From positions 124,001 to 188,000 of the forward strand of contig JAJECX010000025.1 of assembly GCA_022821805.1 (NCBI GenBank): a stretch of 64,000 nt of DNA, in the 5' to 3' direction. Position 1 is the first letter of the stretch. Every line of letters starts with the position of its first letter. The notes under the pieces are model-generated. The model was not told the DNA's origin, made no database searches, and saw only the letters and a list, made by a program, of their open reading frames with translations. A program made the translations under genes and the position numbers. The DNA is from Anaerolineae bacterium. GTDB taxonomy: Bacteria; Chloroflexota; Anaerolineae; Aggregatilineales; Phototrophicaceae. Shown one piece after another: positions 8,290 to 16,695 of the stretch.

Positions 8290-9981
8290 GTGATTGATCC
8301 CATCACACTCGAAGTCATCTGGAGTCGGCTGATCTCCGTTGTCGATGAGCAGGCGGCCGCGCTGATTCATTCCTCATTCACCACCGTCGTGCGCGAGGCG
8401 GGCGATCTCTCGGCTGGCGTCTTTGACCGCAGCGGCAATATGATCGCCCAATCGGTCACCGGCACGCCGGGCCATATCAATACGATGGCGAATTGCGTGC
8501 GCAAGTATGTCGCGCCCAATTATCCCATCGACAGCCTGAAGCCGGGCGACACCCTGATCACCAACGATCCCTGGGAAGCATCGGGTCATCTCTTTGATTT
8601 GACGATCGTGTCGCCCGTTTTCTATCGCGGGCGCGGCGTCGCTTATTTCGCCAACACCTGCCACGCAGTGGATATCGGCGGCGCCACCATGGGCGGCGAT
8701 GCCCGCTCGCTTTATGAAGAAGGGCTGGCGATCCCGCTGATGAAACTGTTCAAGGCGGGCGAAGCGAATCGCGAACTCTTCGATATCATCCGCGCCAACG
8801 TTCGCGTGCCCGATCAGGTCATCGGCGATATCTACGCGCAGGAGGTCGGCAATCAGGTCGGCGCGCGCAAACTGATCGAAATGTTGGAAGAATATGACCT
8901 GCCCGATATCGAAGAGGTATCGGCGCTGATCCTCGATCGCACCGAGACGGCTGTGCGCGACGCTGTCCGCTCGCTTCCCGATGGCGTCTACCGAAATACG
9001 ATAATGATTGATGGCTTTGACGAGCCTTTGACTATCGCCTGCGCCTTAATCGTGGACGGAGATGAACTGGTCGTCGATTATGCGGGTTCCTCGAGGCAGG
9101 TCGACCGCGGCATTAACGTGGTGCTCAACTATACGCACGCTTACACGACCTATACGTTGATGGCGGCGCTGGCGCCGGGCATCCCCAACAACGAAGGCGC
9201 TTTCCGACCCATTGATGTGCGCGCGCCGCTCGGATCAATCCTCAACTGCACCAGACCTGCGCCGGTAAGCGCCCGCCACCTGATCGGCCATTTCGTAAGC
9301 CAGCCCTTGCTGACGGCGCTGGCGGAAATCGTGCCGGAACTGGTGATCGCCAATGGCTCAGCGGGCTTATGGAATACGATGATGGACGGCATGGACGAGA
9401 ATGGCGAAGAATTCGCCTATATCTTTTTCTCAGCCGGCGGCATGGGCGCCGCGCAGGACCGCGACGGACTTTCGGCGACCGCCTTTCCCAGCGGCATCAT
9501 GGGCGTGCCGGTCGAAGCGATTGAGACGGCCGCGCCCCTATTGATGCATCGCCGCGAATTGCGGCCCGATTCCGGCGGAGCAGGGCGTTTTCGTGGCGGC
9601 TTGGGTCAGGTGATGGAACTGGAGATCATCACCGGCGCCAGCGCCAACCATTCCTGCATGTATGATCGCACGGGCAATCCGGCGCTGGGATTGCTTGGCG
9701 GGTTGCCCGGGGCAACGGGCGATCTGCGGCTTTCCGATGGCGGTCGCCCCCATCCCAAGAGTCATTATGCGCTGCAGCCGGGTCAGCGGGTGATACTCGA
9801 ATTGCCGGGCGGCGGCGGATACGGTCCACCATCAGAACGTGATCCCGAGCGGGTCCTGGCTGATGCGCGGCAGGGTTATATCTCCTTGGACGCCGCTGAA
9901 CGGGACTACGCGGTAGTCGTAGATGCCGCTACCATGGCGGTGGACGAGGCGGCGACAGCAGCGCTGCGAAGGGAGCGCTAG
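8290..9981 (+). CDS. hyuB: Hydantoinase/oxoprolinase subunit B (HyuB-like)
   Basis: 563 residues. The GTG start is supported by aggag 10 bases upstream; the ATG between them opens a three-codon frame only. HyuB hallmarks include SRLISVVDEQAAALIHSS, SVTGTPGHINTM, GDTLITNDPWEASGHLFD and the C-terminal GGGGYGPPSERDPERVLAD. Known role: partner of HyuA in ATP-dependent hydrolysis of hydantoins or 5-oxoproline, in the cytosol. The stop codon lies directly before the flavin oxidase gene, so the two are almost certainly co-transcribed and translationally coupled. Confidence 0.93.
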   Translation: MIDPITLEVIWSRLISVVDEQAAALIHSSFTTVVREAGDLSAGVFDRSGNMIAQSVTGTPGHINTMANCVRKYVAPNYPIDSLKPGDTLITNDPWEASGHLFDLTIVSPVFYRGRGVAYFANTCHAVDIGGATMGGDARSLYEEGLAIPLMKLFKAGEANRELFDIIRANVRVPDQVIGDIYAQEVGNQVGARKLIEMLEEYDLPDIEEVSALILDRTETAVRDAVRSLPDGVYRNTIMIDGFDEPLTIACALIVDGDELVVDYAGSSRQVDRGINVVLNYTHAYTTYTLMAALAPGIPNNEGAFRPIDVRAPLGSILNCTRPAPVSARHLIGHFVSQPLLTALAEIVPELVIANGSAGLWNTMMDGMDENGEEFAYIFFSAGGMGAAQDRDGLSATAFPSGIMGVPVEAIETAAPLLMHRRELRPDSGGAGRFRGGLGQVMELEIITGASANHSCMYDRTGNPALGLLGGLPGATGDLRLSDGGRPHPKSHYALQPGQRVILELPGGGGYGPPSERDPERVLADARQGYISLDAAERDYAVVVDAATMAVDEAATAALRRER

Positions 9982-9983
9982 GC

Positions 9984-11159
9984 CTGAGCGAGCAATACTA
10001 CGATCTGATTGTGGTCGGTTTGGGCGCCATGGGCTCGGCGGCGCTCTATCAGGCGGCAAAACGCGGCGCGAAGGCGCTGGGCATCGATCGCTTTGATCCG
10101 CCGCATACGCTGGGCTCCAGCCACGGCGATACGCGCATCACACGCGCGTCCATCGGCGAGGGCGAGTTCTATGCGCCCCTCGTAAGGCGTTCGGATGAAA
10201 TATGGCGCGAGCTGGAAGCAGCCAGCGGGCAGACGCTCTTTCATGAGAGCGGAGGGCTCATCATCGCGCCGCCCAGCGCAGACGCGACCTTTCATGGCGC
10301 AGGCGATTTTGTCGAAGCCTCCGCACAGGTGGCGGAGCGCCACGGCATTATACACGAGGTCATCAGCGCGGAGGAAATCAAGCGCCGTCACCCAATGCTA
10401 AAGCCGCGCGCCATCGACCGCGCCTACTACGAACCCGGCGCTGGCGTGCTGCGGCCCGAACGCTGCATCGCGACGCAGCTCGAGCTGGCGCGTCAAGGAG
10501 GCGCGGCCATCCATACGGGCGAACAAGTGATCGCCTATGATGCCAGCGCCGACGGCGTCACGGTGACCACGAATCTGGGAAACTACCGCGCCGACAAGCT
10601 GATTCTGTCGGCCGGCGCCTGGATGGCGGACTTGGTTCCGGAGGCTTACCGCGCCGCTCTGCGCGTCTGCCGCCAAGTGTTCTATTGGTTCGAGGCGGAA
10701 GAACTCGGCGCATTTGATCCGAAGATATTTCCCTGGGTTATCTGGATCGGCGACCGGCTGGACGAATTCTGGAGCGCATTTCCGGCGCCGCGCGATGGTC
10801 CGCGCGGGGTCAAATTGGTGACCGAGCAATACCATACCGCGACAGATCCCGATGCCGTCGGCCGCGAGGCAACGGCGGAAGAATGCGCTGATATGTACTA
10901 TCGCTTGACCCAGCCGCGGCTGCAGGGCTTGCGCGATAATCTGATCCGCGCCGAAGTCTGCTTGTACACCGTCACGCCCGATGAGCATTTCGTCATCGAT
11001 TTCCACCCGGACTCGGAACGCGTTGTGCTCGCGTCGCCTTGTTCCGGGCACGGCTTCAAGCACTCGGCGGCCATTGGCGAAATATTGACGCAACTGGCGC
11101 TGAATGGGGAAACCGAATTTGAACTTTCGGCGTTTCGCCTCGCTCGCTTAAGTGAATAG
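9984..11159 (+). CDS. FAD-dependent amine oxidase, sarcosine/N-methyltryptophan oxidase-like
   Basis: About 391 residues beginning, by reading the frame, with SEQYYDLIVVGLGAMGSAAL, the dinucleotide-binding strand and glycine motif of MSOX/SolA enzymes. The GSSHGDTRITR segment, which contacts FAD in this family, follows, and near the end is a conserved CSGHGFKHSAAIGE motif whose Cys in monomeric sarcosine oxidases binds flavin covalently (here ASPCSGHGFK). Start: no ATG, GTG or TTG precedes the first strand; the only sensible start is CTG at 9984, seven to eight bases after gggag. The next GTG (10011) would delete the FAD strand. It follows hyuB by two bases, so oxidative demethylation after ring opening is a reasonable inference. 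Confidence 0.85.
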   Translation: MSEQYYDLIVVGLGAMGSAALYQAAKRGAKALGIDRFDPPHTLGSSHGDTRITRASIGEGEFYAPLVRRSDEIWRELEAASGQTLFHESGGLIIAPPSADATFHGAGDFVEASAQVAERHGIIHEVISAEEIKRRHPMLKPRAIDRAYYEPGAGVLRPERCIATQLELARQGGAAIHTGEQVIAYDASADGVTVTTNLGNYRADKLILSAGAWMADLVPEAYRAALRVCRQVFYWFEAEELGAFDPKIFPWVIWIGDRLDEFWSAFPAPRDGPRGVKLVTEQYHTATDPDAVGREATAEECADMYYRLTQPRLQGLRDNLIRAEVCLYTVTPDEHFVIDFHPDSERVVLASPCSGHGFKHSAAIGEILTQLALNGETEFELSAFRLARLSE

Positions 11160-11216
11160 CGCATAAATCGGCGGGTCAGCCACTGGCAGACCCTACAACG
11201 CTCAACAAAGGAGACA

Positions 11217-11286
11217 TGTAGGGGCGACACTTGTGTCGCCCGCCAGAACCAAGGCAATGTAGGGGCGACCTATCAGGTCGCCCGCC
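11217..11286. repeat. Two tandem hairpin repeats (TGTAGGGGCGA family)
   Basis: Copy one, 11217-11244, has the stem gggcgacac/gtgtcgccc. Copy two, 11258-11286, has the stem gggcgacct/aggtcgccc. The outer six stem bases are identical and the inner three differ but stay complementary. Both are followed by gcc. They lie between the flavin oxidase and the insertion sequence. Confidence 0.75.
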
Positions 11287-11299
11287 AAAGCGGAAATTG

Positions 11300-12427
11300 C
11301 AAGGCTTGTCCGCTACTAACAGATGAGAGTTGCCATCGCCCCGTCTTTACGTCCACATTGCCGGTTGAATAGGATGGCGATGTTGTATGCGGCCGTTTTC
11401 GCGGCGATTCGCGTCAGCATGCCGAGTTCGCTGTGGGCATTGACGCGATGCAGCCCAAAGGTTTCAGTGAGCCTGGCAATCACAGTTTCGATAATCTGTC
11501 TGCGTTTACGCAGCCAGAGCATGATTTTGCTGGGCTTGTCTCCTTTGATGTTGCTCGCTCGTGGCGCGATAACCCCAGCGCCATACTCGCGTTGCCAATG
11601 CCTAATCCAGCGCCGCCCACTGAAGCCGCCGTCAGCGAGATAGACCAAGCCGCGATCATCCCCGGCGCACAGGGCCGGGCTGATGGATTCAGGACTAGGG
11701 ATTCTGCGCGTTTTATATGTTCTATGCTTGGGCAATTCGGGTTCAATCACACGCTTCCGTCCTTGGCGGCTGCTCACAAGCGCTTCCATTAGCCAGCGGT
11801 CATCAATGTTTGCCAGACCGAGCATCCAGCCGGTGATGACACCGCTATCGCTGGCGCAGAGCAACAGTTGCTCGCCGTAGTACCAGCCCCCATGATTGCC
11901 GCCGCGACCTTTCTTTCCGAAGAGCCAATGGCGATCATGGCTGATGGCTTGCCCCAGACTGCAATGCGGCGCCGGCGTACAATCTACCACCTCGTACAAT
12001 GCGCTGCTGCTGATTAGCATCTGCGCCAACTCTTGTTGCAAGCATACAAAAGCAGCCCATAGATGTCGCACGCGCCGATTGAACTGACTGCGCTTAAGCA
12101 TGCTGGGAAACCATGACCGACCATTCTGCAGTATGTAACGAACCATGCCGCGCTCAGATCGCCAGGGCACACCCACTCTCCACTGCCCTGCAATCGCTAG
12201 GGTCAATACTTCGCTATCGCTCATCTGCAACGCGGGACCGGCATGCCGCTTCATCAGGACAATCATTTCCCTTTTGTACCAATCGTCAACGAAACAGTAT
12301 AATGTCGTCAAGAAGGTGTCTAAATCCATGAGTAAGCTCCTTATGTGAGAGTCTGGCGCTTACTCTAAATTAGCACCTTCTTTCAATTCCGCTTGCGTTA
12401 TAGTCAATGAGTAGCGGACAAGCCTTG
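11300..12427. mobile_element. Complete insertion sequence, IS982-like
   Basis: The 1128-bp element is bounded by perfect 18-bp inverted repeats: CAAGGCTTGTCCGCTACT at 11300-11317 and its exact reverse complement at 12410-12427. One transposase gene fills it. No target duplication longer than two or three bases can be assigned. Joining the flanks gives aaattg|taggggcga, the same junction seen intact near 61798-61810, so the element interrupted the leading edge of a hairpin repeat. Confidence 0.85.
11316..12329 (-). CDS. DDE transposase, IS982-like
   Basis: 337 residues. The N-terminus LDTFLTTLYCFVDDWYK, the KRSQFNRRVRHLW motif and the C-terminal RRQIIETVIARLTETFGLHR resemble IS982-family transposases. 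Candidate catalytic residues are the Asp in VVDCTPAPHC, the Asp in YLADGGFSG and the Glu in IIETV. The frame is intact and its stop codon falls inside the left terminal repeat, so the element may be active. Family assignment rests on these motifs; IS4/IS5-type relatives share the same fold. Confidence 0.85.
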   Translation of the reverse strand: MDLDTFLTTLYCFVDDWYKREMIVLMKRHAGPALQMSDSEVLTLAIAGQWRVGVPWRSERGMVRYILQNGRSWFPSMLKRSQFNRRVRHLWAAFVCLQQELAQMLISSSALYEVVDCTPAPHCSLGQAISHDRHWLFGKKGRGGNHGGWYYGEQLLLCASDSGVITGWMLGLANIDDRWLMEALVSSRQGRKRVIEPELPKHRTYKTRRIPSPESISPALCAGDDRGLVYLADGGFSGRRWIRHWQREYGAGVIAPRASNIKGDKPSKIMLWLRKRRQIIETVIARLTETFGLHRVNAHSELGMLTRIAAKTAAYNIAILFNRQCGRKDGAMATLIC

Positions 12428-12491
12428 TAGGGGCGAGACTTGTCTCGTCCGCCATAGCGCAAACCTGTAGGGGCGAGCCAGTGGGTCGCCC
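12426..12491. repeat. Two hairpin repeats next to the IS right end
   Basis: Copy one (12426-12453) has the stem gggcgagac/gtctcgtcc, with one mismatch in the outer stem, and its first bases are shared with the IS end. Copy two (12466-12491) has gggcgagcc/gggtcgccc around a short loop. The second copy ends about 30 bases before the SDR start codon, inside the presumed leader. Confidence 0.65.
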
Positions 12492-12521
12492 TCAGACACA
12501 ACAGCACATAGGAGAAACTTC

Positions 12522-13316
12522 ATGCGACTTGCAGCAAAAACCGCCATCATCACCGGCGGCGCCAATGGCATTGGCGCAGGTTGCGTCCGGCGCTTGGCGG
12601 AGGAAGGCGCCAATGTCGTCATCGCCGATATTGATGACAGCGCCGGGATCGCGCTCGCCGCGGAATTGGGCGACGCAGTCAACTATGTCCGCTGCGATGT
12701 TTCCGAGCGCGCATCGGTTGAGGCGCTCTTTGACCAATCGCTCGCAGCCTTCGGCGCAGTCGACATTCTGGTCAACAACGCCGCCTTCGTCCACCAGCCT
12801 GGCGTTATTGAGCATTTCCTCGAATACAGCGATGCATCCTGGCGCAAAACGCTTGCGGTGAATCTAACGGGCTTATTCCATTGCTCGCAGATTGCCGCCC
12901 GCCTCATGGCGAAACGGGGGCAGGGCGGGGTCATCATCAATGTCAGCAGCGGCGGCGCGTCGCGCGCGCATCGGCATATGTTTGGCTATGACACCAGCAA
13001 AGGCGGCATAGAGGCGGCGACGCGGGCGATGGCGCTCGATCTGGCGCCGCTCAACATTCGCGTCAATTCGGTTGTGCCGGGCAGCACGCGGGTCGATCAC
13101 GGCACATCGGTCGGCGATGCGCCGATCCCGCCGTCGGATGTCATCCCGCTGCCACGCCAAGGCACACCGGCTGATATCGCCGCCGCCGTCGCTTTCCTCG
13201 CCTCGGACGACGCCGCTTATATCACCGGTACGCGCATCTTCATCGACGGTGGCATGGACGCGCAGCTGCGCAGTCCGGCGGTGGATTATTCGTATGACTT
13301 CAGCGAGAACACGTAG
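12522..13316 (+). CDS. SDR family NAD(P)-dependent oxidoreductase
   Basis: 264 residues with a good ribosome-binding site (taggagaaacttc before ATG). Classical SDR layout: cofactor motif TGGANGIGAG at residues 12-21, DVSE, NNAAFV, the catalytic Ser in INVSSGGAS, Tyr and Lys in YDTSKGG, and a C-terminal ITGTRIFIDGGMDA typical of FabG-like enzymes. It probably oxidises or reduces a secondary alcohol; the substrate is unknown. It is a single gene between the IS and the molybdenum cofactor block, and a hairpin repeat sits in its leader. Confidence 0.9.
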   Translation: MRLAAKTAIITGGANGIGAGCVRRLAEEGANVVIADIDDSAGIALAAELGDAVNYVRCDVSERASVEALFDQSLAAFGAVDILVNNAAFVHQPGVIEHFLEYSDASWRKTLAVNLTGLFHCSQIAARLMAKRGQGGVIINVSSGGASRAHRHMFGYDTSKGGIEAATRAMALDLAPLNIRVNSVVPGSTRVDHGTSVGDAPIPPSDVIPLPRQGTPADIAAAVAFLASDDAAYITGTRIFIDGGMDAQLRSPAVDYSYDFSENT

Positions 13317-13418
13317 CCAAAGGTACTAAGAAAGCTGGGGGCGAGCCATCGGGTAGCGCAGAAAACAACCTACGCTCGATCATACAGGTCTTTCTGGATA
13401 TGCTGCCGGTGAAGAAGA

Positions 13419-15338
13419 TCACAAGTCTACCGATTGCCCGGTCTCATCGCTGCGATAACCGCTCTGCGCCCCTAGTTCGCGCCTGAAGTCCGAACTCCGC
13501 AGTGTCGCAAGCAGCGCTTGAATGCCTGCGCTCTGCAGGTGACGCCGCGGAATCGCCAGATCAAAGCGCTCCCAGGTCAGCCCGATAAAATCCAGCCCCA
13601 TCGCTTCGGCGGCGCTTCGCAAACCCATGCCGCAATCGCCGATGCCATCGGCCACCGCCGCCGCCACCGCCAGATGCGTGTATTCTTCGTGCCGGTAGCC
13701 GGCGATATCGTCGGGCGAAATCTCGTGCTGCGCCAGCAGGTGATCAAAGAGCATCCGCGTGCCCGCGCCCCGCTGCCGGTTGATATAGCGCGCGCCCGGC
13801 AAGTCGGCAACAGAAGTTATGCCGCGGGGATTGCCCGGCGGTAGGATCAAGCCCTGTTCGCGCCGGGCGAAGGTCACCAATTCGACTGGCTCTTCGGGAA
13901 GATAACGCGCCAGATAGTGGGTGTTGTAGGTCGCGGATTCAGGGTGGAAGAGATGACAGCCGGCCAGATGCGCCTCGCCGCGCCGCAAAGCGATCAGCCC
14001 GCCGATTGAACCAACATTGACCGAGACGATCCGCTGATCGGGTGAATGCAGCCGAAGATGGGTCGCCAGCAAGTCGAGCATCGGATCATGGCTGCCCATG
14101 ATTAGCAGGGTCCGCTTGATGAGCGAAAGCGGGCGATACAGCGACACCTTCAACTTTCCGCCGCGATCGACGCCTTCGTGGAAGCGCGGGATATGCGCCA
14201 GCCCGTCAGCCTGAACCAGCGATGTGATCACGCCGGCGCCACGCTGCAGCGGCGTCGCCTGCAGCCGCCCATCGAGCTCCGCCAGCGCCACCCGCACAAA
14301 ATCGTCATCGCCGATTGGCGAGGCGATCTTACGCGTTGAGACCGCTTCAATCGTGGACAATTCCTGGCTCGCCAAGCCCAGCCACTGCCTGATCAGCGGA
14401 ACGATGAAGAGTTCGCCGGTGAGCGCTGCGCTCACTGGATAACCGGGGACGCCGATGATGGGAATCCGCGCCGCCATGCCGATAATCACCGGGTGGCCCG
14501 GACGCACAGCGATGCCATGCGCCAGCACTTCGCCCAGCGATTGGAGCGCGTCGGCGGTGAAATCATGGCTGCCCGCTGATGAGCCGGAAAGAATCAGTAT
14601 CAGATCGGGTTTGGCTGCGGCAGCGGCGGAAAGCGCGTCGCGCAGCGCCGTTTCGTCATCGCCGACGATGTCGGTCGCCTCCGCTATGCCGCCGTTTTCG
14701 CTGATCTGGCTCCGCAGGATGAGGCTGTTGTATTCGATCAGCTGCCCGCGCTTCGGCTGCTCTCGGGCGGTCACCAACTCGCTGCCAGTCGGAATGATCA
14801 CGACGCGCGGCTTGCGCCGAACGGTCACCCGCTGATGACCACAGCCAGCCAGCGCGCCCAGGTCAACCGGTCGCAACTGATGATTGACTTGGAGCACGGT
14901 TTCGGTCGCTACCATATCTTCGCCCATCAGCCGAACGTGCTGCCAAGGCGCGGCGGCGGCGTAAATCAGTATCGTCGACTCGTCGGACTGATTGGTATTC
15001 TCGATCATGATGACGGCGTTGGTCGCTTCCGGCAGGGGATCGCCGGTGTTGACCTGGTAGGCTTCGCTGCCGAGGCGCAATGCCAGCGCCTTCGTCTCGC
15101 GCGCCTCAACCGTATCCGCTGCCGATACGGCATAGCCGTCCATAGCGGCGCAGTGAAAATGGGGCGAGGACAGCGCAGCGCGCGCCGGCACCGCAGTCAC
15201 GCGGCCCAGGGCCTCGTCCAGGGGCACGGACTCGCCGGGGGCGGTCGCAGCTTTTCCGGCGCTTACCAAAGCCGTTTGCAGTATCGCCCGCGCTTCGTCC
15301 AGCGGGATGTCTTCGAGATAAATCTGTCGTTTCGCCAT
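13419..15338 (-). CDS. MoeA-type molybdopterin molybdotransferase fused to a PBP-like domain
   Basis: 639 residues. Residues 1 to about 405 are MoeA: DEALGRV, HFHCAAMDGYAV, NTGDPLPEATNAVIM, IPTGSELV, LSGSSAGSHD and GVPGYPVSAAL. Residues about 410-639 form a periplasmic-binding-protein-like domain starting LLIMGSHDPMLDLLA, with HLFHPESATYN and RQRGAGTRML, the PF12727-type domain found in ModE-like regulators and archaeal MoeA fusions. The role is probably molybdate insertion into molybdopterin, with the extra domain sensing a cofactor or anion. It is the last gene of the formate dehydrogenase/cofactor block, 14 bp after a second moeA. Confidence 0.92.
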   Translation of the reverse strand: MAKRQIYLEDIPLDEARAILQTALVSAGKAATAPGESVPLDEALGRVTAVPARAALSSPHFHCAAMDGYAVSAADTVEARETKALALRLGSEAYQVNTGDPLPEATNAVIMIENTNQSDESTILIYAAAAPWQHVRLMGEDMVATETVLQVNHQLRPVDLGALAGCGHQRVTVRRKPRVVIIPTGSELVTAREQPKRGQLIEYNSLILRSQISENGGIAEATDIVGDDETALRDALSAAAAAKPDLILILSGSSAGSHDFTADALQSLGEVLAHGIAVRPGHPVIIGMAARIPIIGVPGYPVSAALTGELFIVPLIRQWLGLASQELSTIEAVSTRKIASPIGDDDFVRVALAELDGRLQATPLQRGAGVITSLVQADGLAHIPRFHEGVDRGGKLKVSLYRPLSLIKRTLLIMGSHDPMLDLLATHLRLHSPDQRIVSVNVGSIGGLIALRRGEAHLAGCHLFHPESATYNTHYLARYLPEEPVELVTFARREQGLILPPGNPRGITSVADLPGARYINRQRGAGTRMLFDHLLAQHEISPDDIAGYRHEEYTHLAVAAAVADGIGDCGMGLRSAAEAMGLDFIGLTWERFDLAIPRRHLQSAGIQALLATLRSSDFRRELGAQSGYRSDETGQSVDL

Positions 15339-15352
15339 CGCGCAACCGTTGC

Positions 15353-16591
15353 TCAGAACATTGCCACGTCAACCATGCTGCCGGCTTGGTAACCGCCCGT
15401 GTTCAGCGGCAGGCGCAGCAAGCCATCGGCGTCGACAAGCGTGAAAATCAGATTGGATTTGCCAAAGATCGGTTCAGCCGCCGTCATGCCATCTTCGGAT
15501 TGGGACAAATTGACCGCCACCCAATCCTCGCGCCCCGTGACTGAGGCGACGCGCTGCGACAGTCTGGCGCGTACTGTGTCGGGCGCTTGCGGCTTCCGCC
15601 CAAGATAGCGCGCGATTAGATGCGGCAGCGTTTGCCACGCCACCAGCAGCGCCGAAACCGGATTGCCCGGCAGCCCGATGACCGGCTTGCCCTGGCAAAG
15701 GGCGATGATAGTTGGCTTGCCCGGCTTGGTCGCCAGTCCATGCTGCAAGACGCCCGGCTCGCCCAGCCCGTTGATGACATCGCGGGTGTAATCGCGCGCG
15801 GAGACGGAACTGCCAGCGCTCAAGAGCAGGATATCGCAAGCGGCAAAGCCCGCTTCCGCCCGCTGGCGATACTCATCGAGCCTGTCGCTGGCGATGCCAA
15901 AGCGAAGCGGAAGGGCGCCCAGCTTCTCCGCCAGCGCGCTCAAGATGTAGGCGTTGATATCGCGCACCATCCCTGGCGTTATGTCTGCTTCCGGCGGCGC
16001 CAATTCATCGCCGCAGCTGAGTATGCCCACGCGCGGCGGCGACAGCGCCTTGACCTCGGTGATGCCTACCGCCAGCAATCCGCCGATATCTTGTGGGCGC
16101 AGTTGATGCAAGCGCGGCAGCACCAAAGCGCCCTCGGCGACATCCTCGCCGGCCTGGATGACATTCTCGCCCGGCGCGGCGGCGCGCAAGACTTCAATTT
16201 CGGCTTCATGTATCGATTGCGTGTATTCCAGCATGACGACGGCGTCGGCGCTCGCAGGCAGCATGCCGCCGGTGTGGATGAGCAGCGCTTCGCCAGCGTC
16301 GATGTCGTCTTTTGGCGCTTCGCCCATTTTCAACTCGCCGCGAAGAGAAAGAAAAGCCGGCAGCGATTGACTGGCGCCATAGGTGTCAGCCGCGCGCAGG
16401 GCATAGCCATCCACCGCGCTCTTGCGGAAAGCCGGCGCCTGCTCGGGCGAATGCACATCGGCGGCGAGGACGCGGCCCAGCGCATCAGCGGTAGCTATGG
16501 TCTCACTCCCCGGCTGCGGCTGCCAGTGGCTGTCCAGCAGCGTCAGCGCATCGGACACGGGAAGGACCTGGAAGAACTCGGGCGAGGGCAT
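15353..16591 (-). CDS. moeA: Molybdopterin molybdotransferase MoeA
   Basis: 412 residues, the usual MoeA length. Motifs in order: RKSAVDGYALRAAD, IHTGGMLPASADAVVMLE, ILSCGDELAPP, LLSAGSSVSARDY, KPGKPTIIAL and GLPGNPVSALL. Known function: ligates molybdate to adenylylated molybdopterin to form active Moco in the cytosol. Two MoeA proteins in tandem, one with a C-terminal PBP-like domain, is a pattern seen in archaea and some bacteria, where one may serve molybdenum and the other tungsten. That reading is inference. The start has agg seven bases upstream. Confidence 0.94.
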   Translation of the reverse strand: MPSPEFFQVLPVSDALTLLDSHWQPQPGSETIATADALGRVLAADVHSPEQAPAFRKSAVDGYALRAADTYGASQSLPAFLSLRGELKMGEAPKDDIDAGEALLIHTGGMLPASADAVVMLEYTQSIHEAEIEVLRAAAPGENVIQAGEDVAEGALVLPRLHQLRPQDIGGLLAVGITEVKALSPPRVGILSCGDELAPPEADITPGMVRDINAYILSALAEKLGALPLRFGIASDRLDEYRQRAEAGFAACDILLLSAGSSVSARDYTRDVINGLGEPGVLQHGLATKPGKPTIIALCQGKPVIGLPGNPVSALLVAWQTLPHLIARYLGRKPQAPDTVRARLSQRVASVTGREDWVAVNLSQSEDGMTAAEPIFGKSNLIFTLVDADGLLRLPLNTGGYQAGSMVDVAMF

Positions 16592-16695
16592 TATGACCTG
16601 ATGGCGAAAGTGAGTTACGGTGGAAAAATTTTACCACAGAGCCCAGTGACGCAGATAACTGAGAAGGGAGGCAAACTGTTGGACGGCCGGACGGT
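16592..16695. repeat. accacagag repeat in the moeA-fdhD gap
   Basis: Bases about 16625-16675 (taccacagag ... gggaggcaaac) are the reverse-orientation counterpart of the ctctgtggt element at 5541-5592. It is the only substantial gap in the downstream half of the operon; no promoter was recognised. Confidence 0.4.
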
